Origin: Cunninghamia lanceolata
Taxonomy: Eukaryota; Streptophyta; Pinopsida; Cupressales; Cupressaceae
Assembly: GCA_027924645.1 (NCBI GenBank)
Contig: BSBN01000140.1
Span: 9,988,501-10,052,500, forward strand
DNA length: 64,000 nt
Reading direction: 5' to 3'
The position numbers were made by a program, and so were the translations under genes. The notes beneath the pieces were generated by a model. The model saw nothing but the letters and a program-made list of their open reading frames with translations, was not told the origin of the DNA and made no database searches. Shown in pieces: positions 23,736 to 36,295 of the stretch (positions are counted from its first letter, which is position 1; every line of letters begins with the position of its first letter).

Positions 23736-24116
23736 AGTTCTTTTACTTATTTCTTAGCTGATGTTGTTTTCCTGTTGTTTTATGTCTATTTTGTTTTGAT
23801 GAATACTATCCTGGCCTACTTGGTTATTATCAGGATATACTATTTTTATGCTACTCTTTTGTATAGTACCAGTTATGATTTTGGCCTTGGCTACCTGGCC
23901 CTATTGGGGTTATTATTAGGTGGCATGCTTCAAACTGCTATTATGGAGGGTTCTTTTTGGATATGGTTTTGGGACTGATTAACTGATACTACTCTTTGAT
24001 GGCTCCCTAGCCCTTTCTATGTTATTATTAGGGAGGATTTTGTTGTGCTGATTTTTTTATCTGATCTGCCTTTTACATGGGCATGGGACCCTTCTCTTAG
24101 CTAAAAATAATAAAAA
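23736..24116 (+). other. LINE 3' UTR and A-rich tail
   Basis: T-rich, non-coding sequence with repeated CTGGCC and TATTATTAGG words, ending in AAAAATAATAAAAAA directly before the second copy of the target duplication. Confidence 0.65.
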
Positions 24117-24131
24117 ACAAATGATTAGTTT
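24117..24131. repeat. Right target-site duplication of the LINE
   Basis: Exact second copy of 13238-13252, immediately after the A-rich tail. Confidence 0.85.
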
Positions 24132-27100
24132 CTCTCCACTTTATCTCCACCTTTTCCTATATCAAAGGGGACACATGGTGCATTACTACAACAAACTCTC
24201 CTTAATCCTAGGAAAATTCTTTCATGCATCCTCCAATGTTGATCTTCTTCCCTAAAAATTTATAAATAAGAACTTGATCCTTGAACAAAAGCATCCACTT
24301 TTTTGGAATAGTAATCATTTTTGCAAAGAGCATCCACATTTTTAAATCATTTCTAAGCAAATCTATTCTCCACAAAATGGGTTTAATTTTTGTTATATTT
24401 CTCTATGTGAGGTTTTCCTTCAAATTTTTAGAATTAGCTTATGGTTTCATTGGATATTTGTTTACTAATGATTTTCTCAGTTTTTAAATGAAAACACTAC
24501 TTTATCAAAATTATTATTTATGTTTGATTAATTAATCAATGATAACAATTAGATTAGAAAATAATGGTATTAATTATAAAATGCTCTTTTATTAGTTAAT
24601 TTGACAATAAATAATTATTGAAATTAATGTATTTTCTTAAGGATAATTAAATTGAGTTTTAGAATTGTAAATTGATTTTTGCATAAGATTGATAAATTGA
24701 TCAAATTAATTTCATTAGAAAATTATAGTTAAATTATTGGTATCATGTAGATATCTATTAATTTATTGAAATAAATTTTATTATAAATTATAATTTAAAT
24801 ATGTAAAGCATGTATGCATTGGTCCATGTTATTGAAATCCATTTCATTAGAAGCTAATAGAACTTAGAGTGTTCAATTATTGAACTATATATTAGTTATA
24901 GTGGAATTTGATAGAAAAACATATTTTTTGGATTAACATTAATTAAATCATATAAGAATTAAATTGGATATTAGCTAAATTCTATTTCATAAGTTTTATT
25001 AATGATATGTAATGAAAATTTATTATATAAGTTTTAATATTTTAATTTTACAGTTTTGAATAAAGGCCATGACACTTGGCATATTATTTAATAACAGAGC
25101 CTTATTCTATGTCAACTATTAATGAGTTACATGTTTTATTCATGCACACATAATTAATAAAAAGTAAAAAAAAACATGTATCTTCACTTATACTCCACTC
25201 TATGTCATTATTTAAAACAGGAACCCAACAAGTCAATCTCAATCAATCAAGTCAACTCAATCTTAAAAAGGCAAAAATAAATTAATTCAGTTATCACTCT
25301 ATAATTAACTCATTTTCCCTAGTCAATCAAGCCAACTCTATATACATATTGAGATTTGCATATACATATAATGAATTCATTTTTGACACATATAAATGAG
25401 TTATTAAATTGGAGAAGAATAAACCCAAAATAAACCCTTTAATTGAAAGAAAACATATCTATATAATTATAAAAAATATAAAAATATAAATTAAATTAAT
25501 TAAAATGAGTGCTTAGTTTTTAAATAAAAGAATATATAAAAAAATATTATAAGATATATGAATAAGTGGAAACTTTATGCCTAATCACAAAGTTGTAGAG
25601 TTGAATGGAATATTTTAAATTCCTTATAGTAAATAAAGGAGGCTGTCTTTATAACTGCAAACCTTCCTTTTTAAACACTAATTACTATTTGTTAATATAA
25701 CCACTATATGTGGGGAAGTCCCCAAATGTAACGGCCAAACTTGCCCGCCATTTTAAATATTACTCTCTGCCTTGCCTTACAGTCGCAGCAGGTCCTCTAA
25801 TTTTAGTTAAGGCGTAAATACATACTCATGAAGATTTATTGAATCAAACAGAAATAAAGAGGTGGGTCTGACACTTTAATGGGGCATTCTTTAGGGCAAA
25901 TTTAATTCAAACAAATAATAATTAGATTAATTGATCTAATTGATTTTCTAATTGGGATCCAAGAATATTTTTGGATAAGAATAGATTAGTGTAAGAGTAC
26001 TTCCTATCTGTGATCTTTTATCACATAGAGGATAGTAAGGTTATGGATTGTAGATAGAACCTCTTAAAAGGAAGGGAGGTGACAAGAGGCTCAGAGGGAT
26101 TAATTGATTTAGTTTGATTTTCTTGTAAATTGATTATCTAAGAAATTAACTATTCAAAATTAGACTAAATTGATTTAATTTAAATTTAGTACAAGTTGAT
26201 ATGTGATTAAAATTCATTATTTAAAATGAGATTAATTGATTTAAATTTATTTTTGTATAACTTGAATATATAATCAAAATAAATTTTTATATAAAGTTGG
26301 ATTAAATGATTTAATTTGATGAAATTGATTGTTATATAATGTTGGATTAATTGATTTCAAAAATAAGTTTCCATATAACTTAGATTTAAAGATTGTTTTC
26401 TTTATATAGATAGATTCCTTGATTTGAATATATGGAATCTTGATTAAGATTGATTTTTATATATAGTTAAGAAGATTGAATAATGTAGATTTCAATAGTT
26501 TATGGACTATAATTTTATATGCCTTGTTTATCTTCAAAACATAATAATTATTTAAATTAAGTAGATCAATAGTACCTATTAAATGCTATTTCAAAACAAT
26601 ACCTATCTTTTAAGTTCCATAAACAAATCTCACAAATTGAAAACAAATCATGCGTGGAGTTTATGTTTATAGGTAAAGTCGTTATTATTGAACTAACAAT
26701 GTTTGTGGCTTTGTCCCTATAAATCACCCAAAGAGTTAAGAACATCTTGTATTTTGTTTAAGTTCCAAGTGAAGCAAGAAATCCTCCTCATAATACTCTT
26801 CAAGCATCTATTTTCCTTTTTCAAACTTAAAATTTATGTAAACCAAAACTTATAATGGAAGTTATACTTAGAAATTGTCTGGAGAAATTGGGCCCTAAAA
26901 AAGGTTGCATACCTACTTATTAGCACCCAACTTTGAAATGTAAAAATTGTTAGAAAAAAAATCATGTAAGTATTAAAGGTTAATATTGATATAGTAACAT
27001 GTATTTGGGTATAATTATGGAATGTATATAGTTCTAATATTTTATATCTTTTTGGAGGGTAGAATAAACTTACTCTAGAAGTCCATATTGAACATCTTCC

Positions 27101-27272
27101 AAAAAATATGTTAAAGTCAATTTATTTTGATCATTAGTCTCTAAATTGATAATATAATGCAATCCACTATAATGGAATTTAAAACCCTCTATCTTATAAG
27201 TTGATAATCACAATATAGTATTGAGCTAAGTCTCTCCCTCTCTCCTCTCTTAGGTAATTTAGCCTGGGGTTG
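24132..27272. other. AT-rich spacer
   Basis: Very AT-rich with no supported gene. The first 140 bp carry a TATA-like TTTATAAATAAG near 24258 and could be the other half of the LTR-like sequence interrupted by the LINE. From about 25900 to 26500 there are many loosely repeated GATTAATTGATTTAATTT words, a degenerate short-word repeat rather than an ordered array. Confidence 0.4.
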
Positions 27273-28860
27273 TGTTGGGATTTTTTCTTGCAACCCTTAA
27301 TTCTAAGGAATGATATAACACCTAGACACTTGGATCAAATCAAACCAAGCAGTTAGAGAAACCTATGATTAAACCAAGGACAAGGAAAGAACAATTTAAC
27401 AAGAGTATGATAACTCTTGTACACTTTGAACCTTGCTAAGATAAGGAGGTAATTCCAAAAAACCTTCATAAAATGAATGCAAATTGATGACAACATGATT
27501 TAACCAAAACCTATGCACAAAGGCATTCCTAAAATAGATTGTCACACGATGCCTTTATATTGCTTTACTAGACTTGTAAACCATAGATCTCTTTATAAGG
27601 AAAACCTATGATAGGTTATCATAAAACACCAGAGGTAGAAAAAATAATATCCCCATAGATGTGTCTACTGATGATCATTTATAGGATCTTAGAAGATTTG
27701 ACATAAATTTGTAATGGTAAATGTATGCATAATAGAGAAACATAAATCACGAATAATTTATCAAAATAGGATAGATGGTTTATCATTTAATTTCAAGTAC
27801 TAGATTAGCTGCACATAATCATGACTGGTACCTAATCCATTACAACAAAGCCAAAAAATGAATTAACCCAAATAAGTGCCTAGATCACTTAAATTCAAAG
27901 AGGTTTGATACTACATGACTTTGTCTTGAAAAGCTAAAATTGTTAAATGCAATTCCATTCACCAAAGAGAACTCTAGCTTAGTGATCCACTACTTGTAAC
28001 AATCATCCCACATAATGCATTGAAACAAATTACAAAAACATTTGGTTCATTGTGATTTAAATTGCATTAAAAACATAACAAATGTGTTTCTAGAAGATTT
28101 TCCTAACTATGTGAAAAGATCAATCAAATATTGGATACAATTTCCATTGACAGATGGAAATTAGCCTTACATTAATTTTCTAAATGAGTACATACAATGA
28201 CAAATGTAAAGATAAAACTCATAATCAAGCTCCATTGATGCTTTTAGATAGATTTGTACACTTAATTACATGTCTATTTATAGAAAAATAACCCTATATT
28301 GGCCTAGAGGCTCTAATGATAGCTTGAGGCACATGAAAACCGACACACAACAAGACCAAAAAATATAATATGTAGAAGAAGAAAGTCTTATATTGAAAAC
28401 AAAAGTGACATATGTCACAAGTCGATCTTTCATCCACAACTGCACATAGGCATAGATAATATGCCCAAGGAATCTTTAAATTCCTCCTCTATCCTCATTC
28501 TAGAAAAATGAAATTTCATTTTCCATGCAAATATTTACCATGAAAATAAAAAAAATCCTCCCAAATTCAAAAATCACCCTACAATGAAAACTGAAACCTC
28601 CAACACAAATTTTTACCATGCAATAAAATATTAAGCCCCCTTTTGGTAATTTTTGTAGATAATACAATATCTCCAACTCTCTTTACAAGAATTAATTCAT
28701 CTAGAGGCAAAACCCCTCTCCTCATAAATTCTTCCCATAAAAACAATTCACTCAATGTTAGAGCTATTAAGACGTTTCATCGAATAGTTTTTATGTGTCC
28801 ATTTTGTGTTTCACATTTCACTTGTATGATTTCCCAAAAAAAGAACAATTTTCATTCACA
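27273..28860 (-). repeat. 3' LTR of a very old gypsy-type element
   Basis: Starts TGTTGGGATTTT (plus strand) and aligns with 45296 to about 46880 over its whole length with many substitutions and indels. Shared landmarks include CCCCATAGATGTGTCT, AGCTTAGT and CACTTGTATG. The right end is approximate because the ends are degraded. On the coding (minus) strand this is the downstream LTR. Confidence 0.7.
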
Positions 28861-29369
28861 TAGTAGTCTAGTCTCCCCACACATATCCTATCATTTGTCA
28901 ATAAAGTCTCTATTTAGAGATAGTGTTAGATTTCACTCTACAATTAGAAAATCACAAGGAGATGTTTCATCAAAATAGTTTGTGTGCATGGTCTTAGCTT
29001 TCATATTTCATCTGTATATTTACAATGGATTTAAATTTATTTCCCCACGCTCATAAATCATTGATCATGATGACTATGGTACCTTCCTCTTCCAACAATG
29101 TAAACTAAACTTGTTTTTTCTATCTCTATATTATAAAACTATTGAGTACATATACTATGTTTCGAATAATAATTCCAATGCCAATATCATCAATACTTGT
29201 ACAATGTTTCAATTCATTTTTGCTTCATACATCTAATTGTAAAACCTAAGTGGAACATAAGTTTAATTGTTTCTTCATAACTGTAAATTTTTGAATCTAT
29301 GATCATTTTTTAGTGGCCCAAAGCATCCAAAAAATGTAAAACCCACATCTACCTCTATTATATACTTTC

Positions 29370-29946
29370 TTCTATAATGATTTCATTAAATTAGTCATTA
29401 AAACACTACCATGGTGTAACTACATAAATTTAATGTTGATGTATCTTACTAGATGTCTAAACCTATGACTATTTAAAAATACAAGACACACTTGGACTTT
29501 GGATCCCAATACTAGATGAAATAGCTCATGATGTGGTATTCATAAACTACATTTGTTAGATATGTCATGCCCATTTACATTGGAACATTTTACATCACAA
29601 AGGTTAGCGCAATACATTATCATGTGTTTTTCAATATAGACTAAAAAATAAAAGCATTTGTAGTCCATTCAATAAAACATGTCATAAGTGTTAACCTCAT
29701 CTAGCATTTTCACATCAAATTCAAAGCCTTCATGTTTAATATGTTCAAGGAATACCTATATGTGCACTTAATCCATTTTGATTAAGTCAAATTTCACCTT
29801 CAGTTTAGAATAATAAGACATGAACAAATCAACAACTTGGGTTATGCAAACTAAATTTTGTTGATCACGATGATAGGTCAATTCACCATTCTTCTTTGTA
29901 TAATCAATAGGGCCATTACAAAGTGTCTCACACTCATGAGGCACAA
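29370..29946 (-). pseudogene. Unrecognised reading frame in the old LTR element
   Basis: On the minus strand one frame reads from the chromovirus insertion point at 29946 down to about 29370 with only five or six isolated stops. It has protein-like composition (QNLVCITQVVDLF, FLEHIKHEGFEFDVKML, CANLCDVKCSNVNG, VCLVFLNSHRFRHLVRYINI). It is truncated at its start by the chromovirus. I do not recognise the family. Its place, just inside the 3' LTR, is where some gypsy elements carry an extra ORF, but I see no envelope-like membrane segments. Confidence 0.4.
29942..29946. repeat. Left 5-bp target duplication of the chromovirus (CACAA)
   Basis: CACAA directly before the TGATG start of the 5' LTR; repeated at 36291-36295. 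Confidence 0.85.
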
Positions 29947-30799
29947 TGATGCAGGAGCATCCAGTGGTGTAAGGGCAATCTTGCATCACCCAAAAAAAAA
30001 ATGTGTTTCAAAATTGTTGATGTTCTTTCCATTTCTTTTTAGAATTTGTGGTTCTGATTCCATAATCACTTGAATAATGATGTAGAACTTTCAGTTTTTC
30101 CAAAGTGCTAAAAATAGCAACATGCTATTTTTAGAAAGTTTGCATTTGGGCATGGAATGAAGTGAAATTTTACAGGAAGTTTCATAACTTTAAAATAAGA
30201 CCTTTTGCGAAGGAATCACACAAATATCATTTGCGAGCTGAAAGATATTAAAGTTTCTGTTTCCCGAAAAATGCCTGAAAATTATTCAAACTCATGTTTG
30301 AGGCACTAAATGGCCCCATACAGGCTTGAAAATGGTCAAAATTGGTAGAGCAGGTTCTTAGCGTGTAGATTACTCCACGAGCTTTCCAACGCATAAAACA
30401 GTTCGTCAATCAGACACCCGGATCAAAAGTTATGGCTCTCGGAAGTTGACCTATTTTTGGAGGGAGATGCAAATTTCAAAATTAGGTTGTTGGCTGCCAA
30501 AAAAGGCTATTAATAACCATTTTTGGGAACCCTGGGCAGTAGTAGAGTTAAGGGGGGAAGTGTAGAGTCAAGAATAGGTGGGAAAATAGAAACCCTAGCT
30601 GATTTGGGGTTACAGAAGGTAGATGATTCTAGAGTCTGGGAATAGGAAGTTGTAATGTGTTGCAGTCTATGGAGGGTTGATTCCTCTGATTGTATTTGAC
30701 CTTCTGTAATGTAATAAGTTGTCCAAATCAATAAAGAAAGTTTTATTTTCTATGTGCAATTTTTGTTTTTGTGTGTTTTATGATTTACCCCCTTCATTA
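29947..30799 (+). repeat. 5' LTR of the chromovirus
   Basis: Matches 35440-36290 throughout. Near the right end it carries AATAAAGAAAG (about 30730), a plausible polyadenylation signal, which is also present in the other copy. Confidence 0.9.
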
Positions 30800-30801
30800 A
30801 G

Positions 30802-30813
30802 TGGTATCAGAGC
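30802..30813 (+). other. Primer-binding site of the chromovirus
   Basis: TGGTATCAGAGC two bases after the 5' LTR: the standard plant initiator tRNA-Met primer complement. Confidence 0.92.
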
Positions 30814-30936
30814 AAGGGTTCCTGAGTGTGTAGATAGATCACCAACCATGAGACAGTTTACACCAGGACCTGAAGTTGTGGGTTTACTGCAGAAACCAAA
30901 ATGCCTCCATGAAGAAATTGTGTTGGGAGGAATGCT

Positions 30937-31930
30937 TTGATAGAAGAGGGTTTTAGAACCCTGCAAAGGCAGATCGATGCATTGCAAGAGGAGCTGCGAA
31001 GAGGGTTTGATCCAAGAACAAGAGAAGAAAGTGAGGATGAAGATGAAGAAGAGCTATCCGAGGAAGAACAAGAAGCTGCAGGAGATCCTGCAAAAGTTAG
31101 GTTGTTGAGGTCCATTTCTAAGATTGGAAAGAGGCCCAAGATCAAATTTTCTACATATTCTAAAGATTTGAATCCAGAATAGCTTATTGGTTGGATTGAT
31201 GACATGGAGGAGTATTTCAAGTATGAAGATGTGGAAGACCTAGATCAGGTCAAGTTTGTAAAAACAAAGTTGAAGGGCCATGCCAATATTTGGTGGAAGG
31301 AGGTCCAGTTAGAGAGGAATAGAAGAGGAAAAGGAAAGATCACTAGATGGGATCAGATGGTGGAGAAACTAAAGAAGCAGTTCATTCCTATGGACTATGA
31401 GATGGAGTTGTTGAAGAAGCTGCAAGGATTGAAGCAAGGCAACAAGTTTGTTAAGGAGTATACAGAGGAGTTTTATAAAATTACTATCAAGACAGGTCAT
31501 GCAGAGCCCAATAAGGAGAAGGTAGCCCATTACATTAATGGGTTGAGGCTGAGTATTCAAGAGGAGCTGAGCCTAGTCAGAATGACCACCATAGAAGATG
31601 GATACCAGTTTTCCCTGAAGGTGGAAGAGAAGCTAAATAAAAGATTTGACAACAAGCAAAGGTGAAAAGGTCAAGGTGGAAGGACTGGTGGAAGACCCTA
31701 TGGGGGGCGAAATGAAGATTCAAAGAAAAGTGAAGAAGCCAACACCAGTCAAATTTAGAGAGGAGATAATGCCTACCACCCTCGTGACCAAAATAATGGT
31801 GAGCAAAGAGGAAGAGGAAGATGCAGACCTGGGAAAGGACCTGGAAGAGGAGGTTTCAGAGGAATCTATTTCCAAGGTGGAGAATAAGGGCATCAAGCAT
31901 ACGAGTGTCCACAACATCAAGGATGAATAG
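30937..31930 (+). pseudogene. Chromovirus gag
   Basis: An acidic N-terminal stretch (residues rich in E, D and S, 31020-31090) leads through a PEx(stop)LIGWIDDMEEYF junction, where TAG replaces tryptophan, into the retrotransposon gag core (31204-31665). The core has LKGHANIWWKEV, WDQMVEKLKKQFIP and YTEEFYKIT. A glycine/arginine-rich tail in a shifted frame reaches a remnant of the knuckle (a GHQAYECPQH-type reading near 31890) whose first half is lost. This is the capsid precursor, not functional here. Confidence 0.8.
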
Positions 31931-32091
31931 AAGACTTGAAGGTAATGCACAGGTTGTACATGTAGATGAAGATGCACAGCCTGAACATTCTAAAGATGCT
32001 AAAAGGGGAGAAACCCTAGTGGTCAGAAGAACCTTGTTGAATGAGGAGAAAGAACCAAATTAGAGGAAGAGTTTATTTCGCACAAGGTGCA

Positions 32092-33930
32092 AATGTGAAG
32101 GTAAGTGTTGTGATATTATTATTGACAGTGGAAGTACTAATAATCTTGTTTCAAAGGAGATGGTTTACAAGTTGAAGAAAGCATCCACATTCATATTGGA
32201 TTGCATGGTTGCAGAAGGACCATAGAGCTTTGGTAGATGAATAGTGTTTAGTGAAGTTCAAGATTGTAGACTACCATGATGAGGTGTTGTGTGATATCAT
32301 ACCAATGGATACATGTCATATGCTATTGGGGAGGCCATGGCAGTATGATAGGAGTGCTGTCCATGATGGTCGTGCCAATACATATTCCCTAACAAAGGAT
32401 GGAGTTCGTCATAAGTTGAAGCCCTTGAAGGAGGTGGAAGAAAAGGTATATAGTACTGTCAAAATTTGCTTGGTAGATGGTAGGAAATTTTTGGAGGGTA
32501 TGAAGCATGAGCATCATTGCTTTGCATTGATTCCTAAGATTAGTCAAGAGAAATGTGAAGATGTACCAGCAGAAGTCTCAGAAATGTTGGAAGAATTTTA
32601 GGATATTGTCTCTGATAATGTACCAGAAGGTTTACCACTAGTGAGGAAGATAAATCACCAAATGGATTTGATACCAGGAGCTAGTTTGCCGAATAAGGTA
32701 GCCCACAAAATGACTCCTACCGAGAGTGAAGAGATGAACAGACAAGTTCAATAGTTGTTAAGAAACTGATAAGGGAGAGCCTAAGTCCATGTGTGGTACC
32801 TACAATACTAGCACCAAAGAATGATGGAGAGTGGAGAATGTGTACAGAGTCTTGAGCCATCAATAAGATCACAATCAAGTACAGATTTCCATTGCCCAGA
32901 ATGGATGACATAATGGACTGTTTGAGTGGAGCTAAGTACTTCACAAAGATTGACCTGAAGAGTAGGTATCACCAGATTCGTATTAGTGAAGGAGACAAGT
33001 GGAAGATAGCCTTCATGACCAATGAATGTTTGTATGAGTGGTTAGTCATGCCATTTGGGCTAACCAATGCACCAAGCACATTCATGCGGCTCATGAATGA
33101 GGTGCTAAAAGAATTTTTGGGAAGTTTTGTTATTGTTTATTTAGATGATATTTTGATTTTTAGTAAGACTTGGGATGAGCATATGATGCATAACAGAAGA
33201 GTTTTGGAGAAGCTAAGGGAGGAAAAGTTGTTGATCAATCTGAAGAAATGTAGATTTACAAAGAAGGAGTTGGTATACCTATGATTTGTTGTCTCAGAGG
33301 AAGGTCTTAAGATGGACACAGAGAAGGTGAGGGCTATCATTGAATGGCCTACACCAAGGAGTGCCATAGAGGTACGATCTTTTCATGGTTTGGCAAGTTT
33401 TAACAGAAAGTTTATTAGGAATTTGAGTTGCATTTGTGTACCCCTAACAGAGACAATGAGAGGGGATAGAAAAGAGTTTAGATGGACTAAAGGAGTAGAC
33501 AAGAGCTTTGATACATTGAATTAGAAAGTCATAGAACAACCTATTTTGGCACTTTCAGATTTCAATAAGGTATTTTAGGTAGATTGTGATGGTAGTGGTA
33601 GTGGTATAGGAGCTTTTGTGAGCCAAGAAAGGAAAGCCCATTTCCTATTTTAGTGAGAAGCTTAATGATGCCAAGAAAAAGTATTTTGTTTATGATCAGG
33701 AATTTTATGCAATAGTTTAGGTTTTGAAGAAATGGAGACATTATTTATTGCCAAAAGAGTTTGTTTTATATACTGATCATCAGGCTTTACAGTATCTTAA
33801 TAGTCAAGGAAAGTTGAACTAAAGGCATTTAAAATGGGTTGAATTTTTGCAGAGCTATACTTTTGTTTTGAAGTATAGGAGTGGAAAGTCCAATAGAGTT
33901 GTAGATGCCTTGAGTAGAAGGCAAAATTTG
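32092..33930 (+). pseudogene. Chromovirus protease, reverse transcriptase and RNase H
   Basis: Protease: CDIIIDSGSTNNLVS near 32108 keeps the D-S-G active site. Reverse transcriptase: [13 protein letters not shown] (about 32947), [18 protein letters not shown] (about 33048) and the YLDD catalytic box (about 33137). RNase H: DCDGSGSGIGAF (about 33583), [18 protein letters not shown] (about 33770), and the terminal VVDALSRR (about 33900). Stops interrupt at positions where glutamine is conserved (for instance after AIV and after GKLN). The active-site residues themselves look unchanged. Confidence 0.85.
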
Positions 33931-35401
33931 TTGATAGAAATGAAGATAGAGGTTGTTGGGTTCAATGAGCTCAAAAGTTTGTATCCTGAAGATCTAGATT
34001 TTTTGGAGGCCTGGAAAGCTTGTTTGGAACATGTTACTTTAGACAGGACAAGATGGTTGGATTTCATAATCCAAGATGGCATGTTGTTTAGAGGAAGCCA
34101 GTTGTGCATTCCAAGGAGTTCTATGAGAGAACTTGATTAAGGAGAAGCATAGTGGAGGATTGGCTAGACACTTTGGTCGAGATAAGACCATTGCTATTGT
34201 TGGGGAAAATTATTATTGGCCATAGTTGCAGTAGGATGTGAGGTAATGTGTGCAAAGTTGCAGAGTATGTTAGATGGCGAAAGGAGCAAGTCAGAATATA
34301 GGTCTATATTAGCCACTACCTGCACTAGAGAAGCCGTGGGATGATATTAGTATGGATTTTGTTCTTGGTTTACCAAGGACACAGAGAGGACATGATTCCA
34401 TTTTTGTGGTGGTGGATAGATTCTCTAAGATGGCACATTTCATTCCTTGCAAGAAGACTAATGATACTATCCATATTGCTGAATTATTTTTCAGAGAGGT
34501 GTTGAGATTACATGGTCTACCAAAGAGCATAGTTTTAGATCGAGATACCAAGTTTGTTAGTTATTTTTGGAGGACATTGTGGAAGAAGTTGAAGATAGAT
34601 TTGAAGTTTAGTTCTGCACACCATCCATAGATTGATGGATAGATAGAAGTGGTGAATAGGAGTTTGGGTAACCTGCTACGATGCTTAGTAGGAGATAAGC
34701 CCAAGGGATGGGATTTGATTTTACCACAGGAAGAATTTGCTTACAACAATTTTGTCAATAGGAGTACTAGTAAATCACCATTCCAGATTGTATATGGCAA
34801 TAGCCCAAGAAATGCTTCTGATTTAAGGAAGATGTACAAAGAAGAAAAGACAAGTGCTGAAATTGAAGACTTTGTAGAACACATGAAGAATTTGCATGAA
34901 GAGGTGAGAAGGCACATTAATAAGATGAATATTTAGTACAAGGCTAAGGCAGATCAAAAGAGGAGATATAAAGAGTTCCAGGAAGAAGATGAAGTCATGG
35001 TTCACTTGAGAAAAGAAAGGTTCCCAATTGAAACATACAATAAGTTGAAAATGAAGAAATTTGGACCATGCAGAATCTTGAAGAAACATGATTCAGGAAA
35101 TGCATATGAGGTAGAGCTGCCAAGTGGGATCAATATTTCCCTTGTTTTCAACATTGTTGATTTATCAGAATATCATGAAGGTGGAACATAAGATGGACCA
35201 ACAGAAGAACAATGGAGTATTCCAGTATCTACTTCAACATAGGAGATAGAAGAGATCTTGGATAGTCATGTGGGAAGAAGTACTTGGAATGGGCAATATG
35301 AAGAATATCTAGTGAGATGGAAAGGAAGGCCTATTGAAGATTCTTCTTGGTTGTCTAAGGTAGAGGTTGACTGTTTGGGTTTTCCTCACACAAACACCTA
35401 A
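33931..35401 (+). pseudogene. Chromovirus integrase with C-terminal chromodomain
   Basis: The HHCC zinc region reads KHSGGLARHFGRDKT (about 34145), with two cysteines near 34252-34270. The core shows D ([11 protein letters not shown], about 34350), D (LDRDTKFVS, about 34535) and E (EVVNRSLGNLL, about 34650). The chromodomain is at about 35250-35370 (ILDSHVG, EEYLVRWKG, SSWLSK), followed by the TAA at 35399. Chromodomains steer chromovirus integration towards particular chromatin marks. Several TAG codons, such as the two around HHP and IDG near 34627, replace glutamines. Confidence 0.85.
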
Positions 35402-35439
35402 GACATGATAGGGTCACTTCTTAAATTACCCTGGGTGTC

Positions 35440-36290
35440 TGATGCAGGAGCATCCAGTGGTGTAAGGGCAATCTTGCATCACCTAAAAAAAGATGTACTT
35501 TAAAATTGTTGATGTTCTTTCCATTTATTTTCAAAATTTATGGTTCTAGTTCCATAATCGCTTGAATAATGATGTAGAACTTTTAGTTTTTCCAAACTGC
35601 TAAAAATAGCAACCTTCTATTTTTAGAAAGTTTGCATTTGGACACATAATGAAGTGAAATTTTATAGGAAGTTTCATAACTGAAAAATAAGACCTTTGGC
35701 AAAGGAATCACGCAAAGATCATTTGCGAGCTGAAAGATATTAAAGTTTCTGTTTCCTGAAAATGCCTGAAAATTATTCAAACTCAGGTTTGAGGCACTAA
35801 ACAGCCCCGTACGGGCCTGAAAATGGTTGGAACTAGTAGAGTGGGTTCTTAGCACGTAGAGCACTCTGCAAAATTTTTGACGGATAAAATAGTTCGTCAA
35901 TCAGACACCTGAATCAAAAGTTATGGCTCCCAGAAGTTGACCTATTTTTGGAGGGGGATGCAAATTTTAAAATTAGGTTGTTGGCCGCCAAAAAAGACTA
36001 TTAATAACCATTTTCGGGAACCCTGGGCAGTAGTAGAGTTAAGGGTGGAAGGGTAGGGTCAAGAATAGACAGGAAAATAGAAACCCTAGCTGATTTGGGA
36101 TTACATAAGGCAGATGATTCTAGAGTCTAGGAAAAGGAAGCTATAATGTGCTGCACCCTGTGGAGGGTTGATTCCTCTGATTGTATTTAAGCTTCTGTAA
36201 TGTAATAAGTTGTCCAAATAAATAAAGAAAGTTCTATTTTCTATGTGCAATTTCTGTTGCTTTGTGTTTTATGATTTACCCCCTTCATCA
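35440..36290 (+). repeat. 3' LTR of the chromovirus
   Basis: Direct copy of 29947-30799 with TGATG and CATCA ends. No clear polypurine tract precedes it (the sequence is TTACCCTGGGTGTC), which is unusual and may reflect decay. Confidence 0.9.
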
Positions 36291-36295
36291 CACAA
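36291..36295. repeat. Right 5-bp target duplication of the chromovirus (CACAA)
   Basis: Matches 29942-29946. Confidence 0.85.

Larger units (their letters stand above)
13253..24116 (+). mobile_element. Full-length but decayed L1-type LINE with a third ORF
   Basis: The 10.9-kb interval between the two 15-bp duplications holds, in order: a leader of about 127 bp; ORF1 (DUF4283 plus zinc knuckle); ORF2 (endonuclease, reverse transcriptase, zinc-binding RVT domain, RNase H); a third coding remnant (21634 to about 23735); a 3' UTR; and an A-rich tail (CTAAAAATAATAAAAAA). Subtracting the 2447-bp LTR element nested in ORF1 leaves about 8.4 kb, longer than a standard plant L1. The extra length is the third ORF. 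Multiple nonsense and frameshift changes show the copy is inactive. The intact target duplication suggests one insertion event delivered everything between. Confidence 0.85.
29947..36290 (+). mobile_element. Ty3/gypsy chromovirus, nearly complete but full of stops
   Basis: Element of 6.3 kb with LTRs of 853 and 851 bp, a perfect primer site (30802-30813), gag, protease, reverse transcriptase, RNase H, integrase and a C-terminal chromodomain, in the gypsy order. LTR ends are TGATG...CATCA (CATTA in the 5' copy), and CACAA flanks both sides. LTR copies differ at roughly one base in ten over the first 300 bp by eye. It lies inside an older LTR element. Most interruptions are TAG or TAA in place of conserved glutamine or tryptophan codons. 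Confidence 0.92.

Noticed and set aside
25900..26520. Possible CRISPR-like or ordered array from repeated GATTAATTGATT words
   Set aside because: Words vary in spacing and sequence with no fixed unit or spacer pattern. It is degenerate AT-rich sequence in a plant genome.
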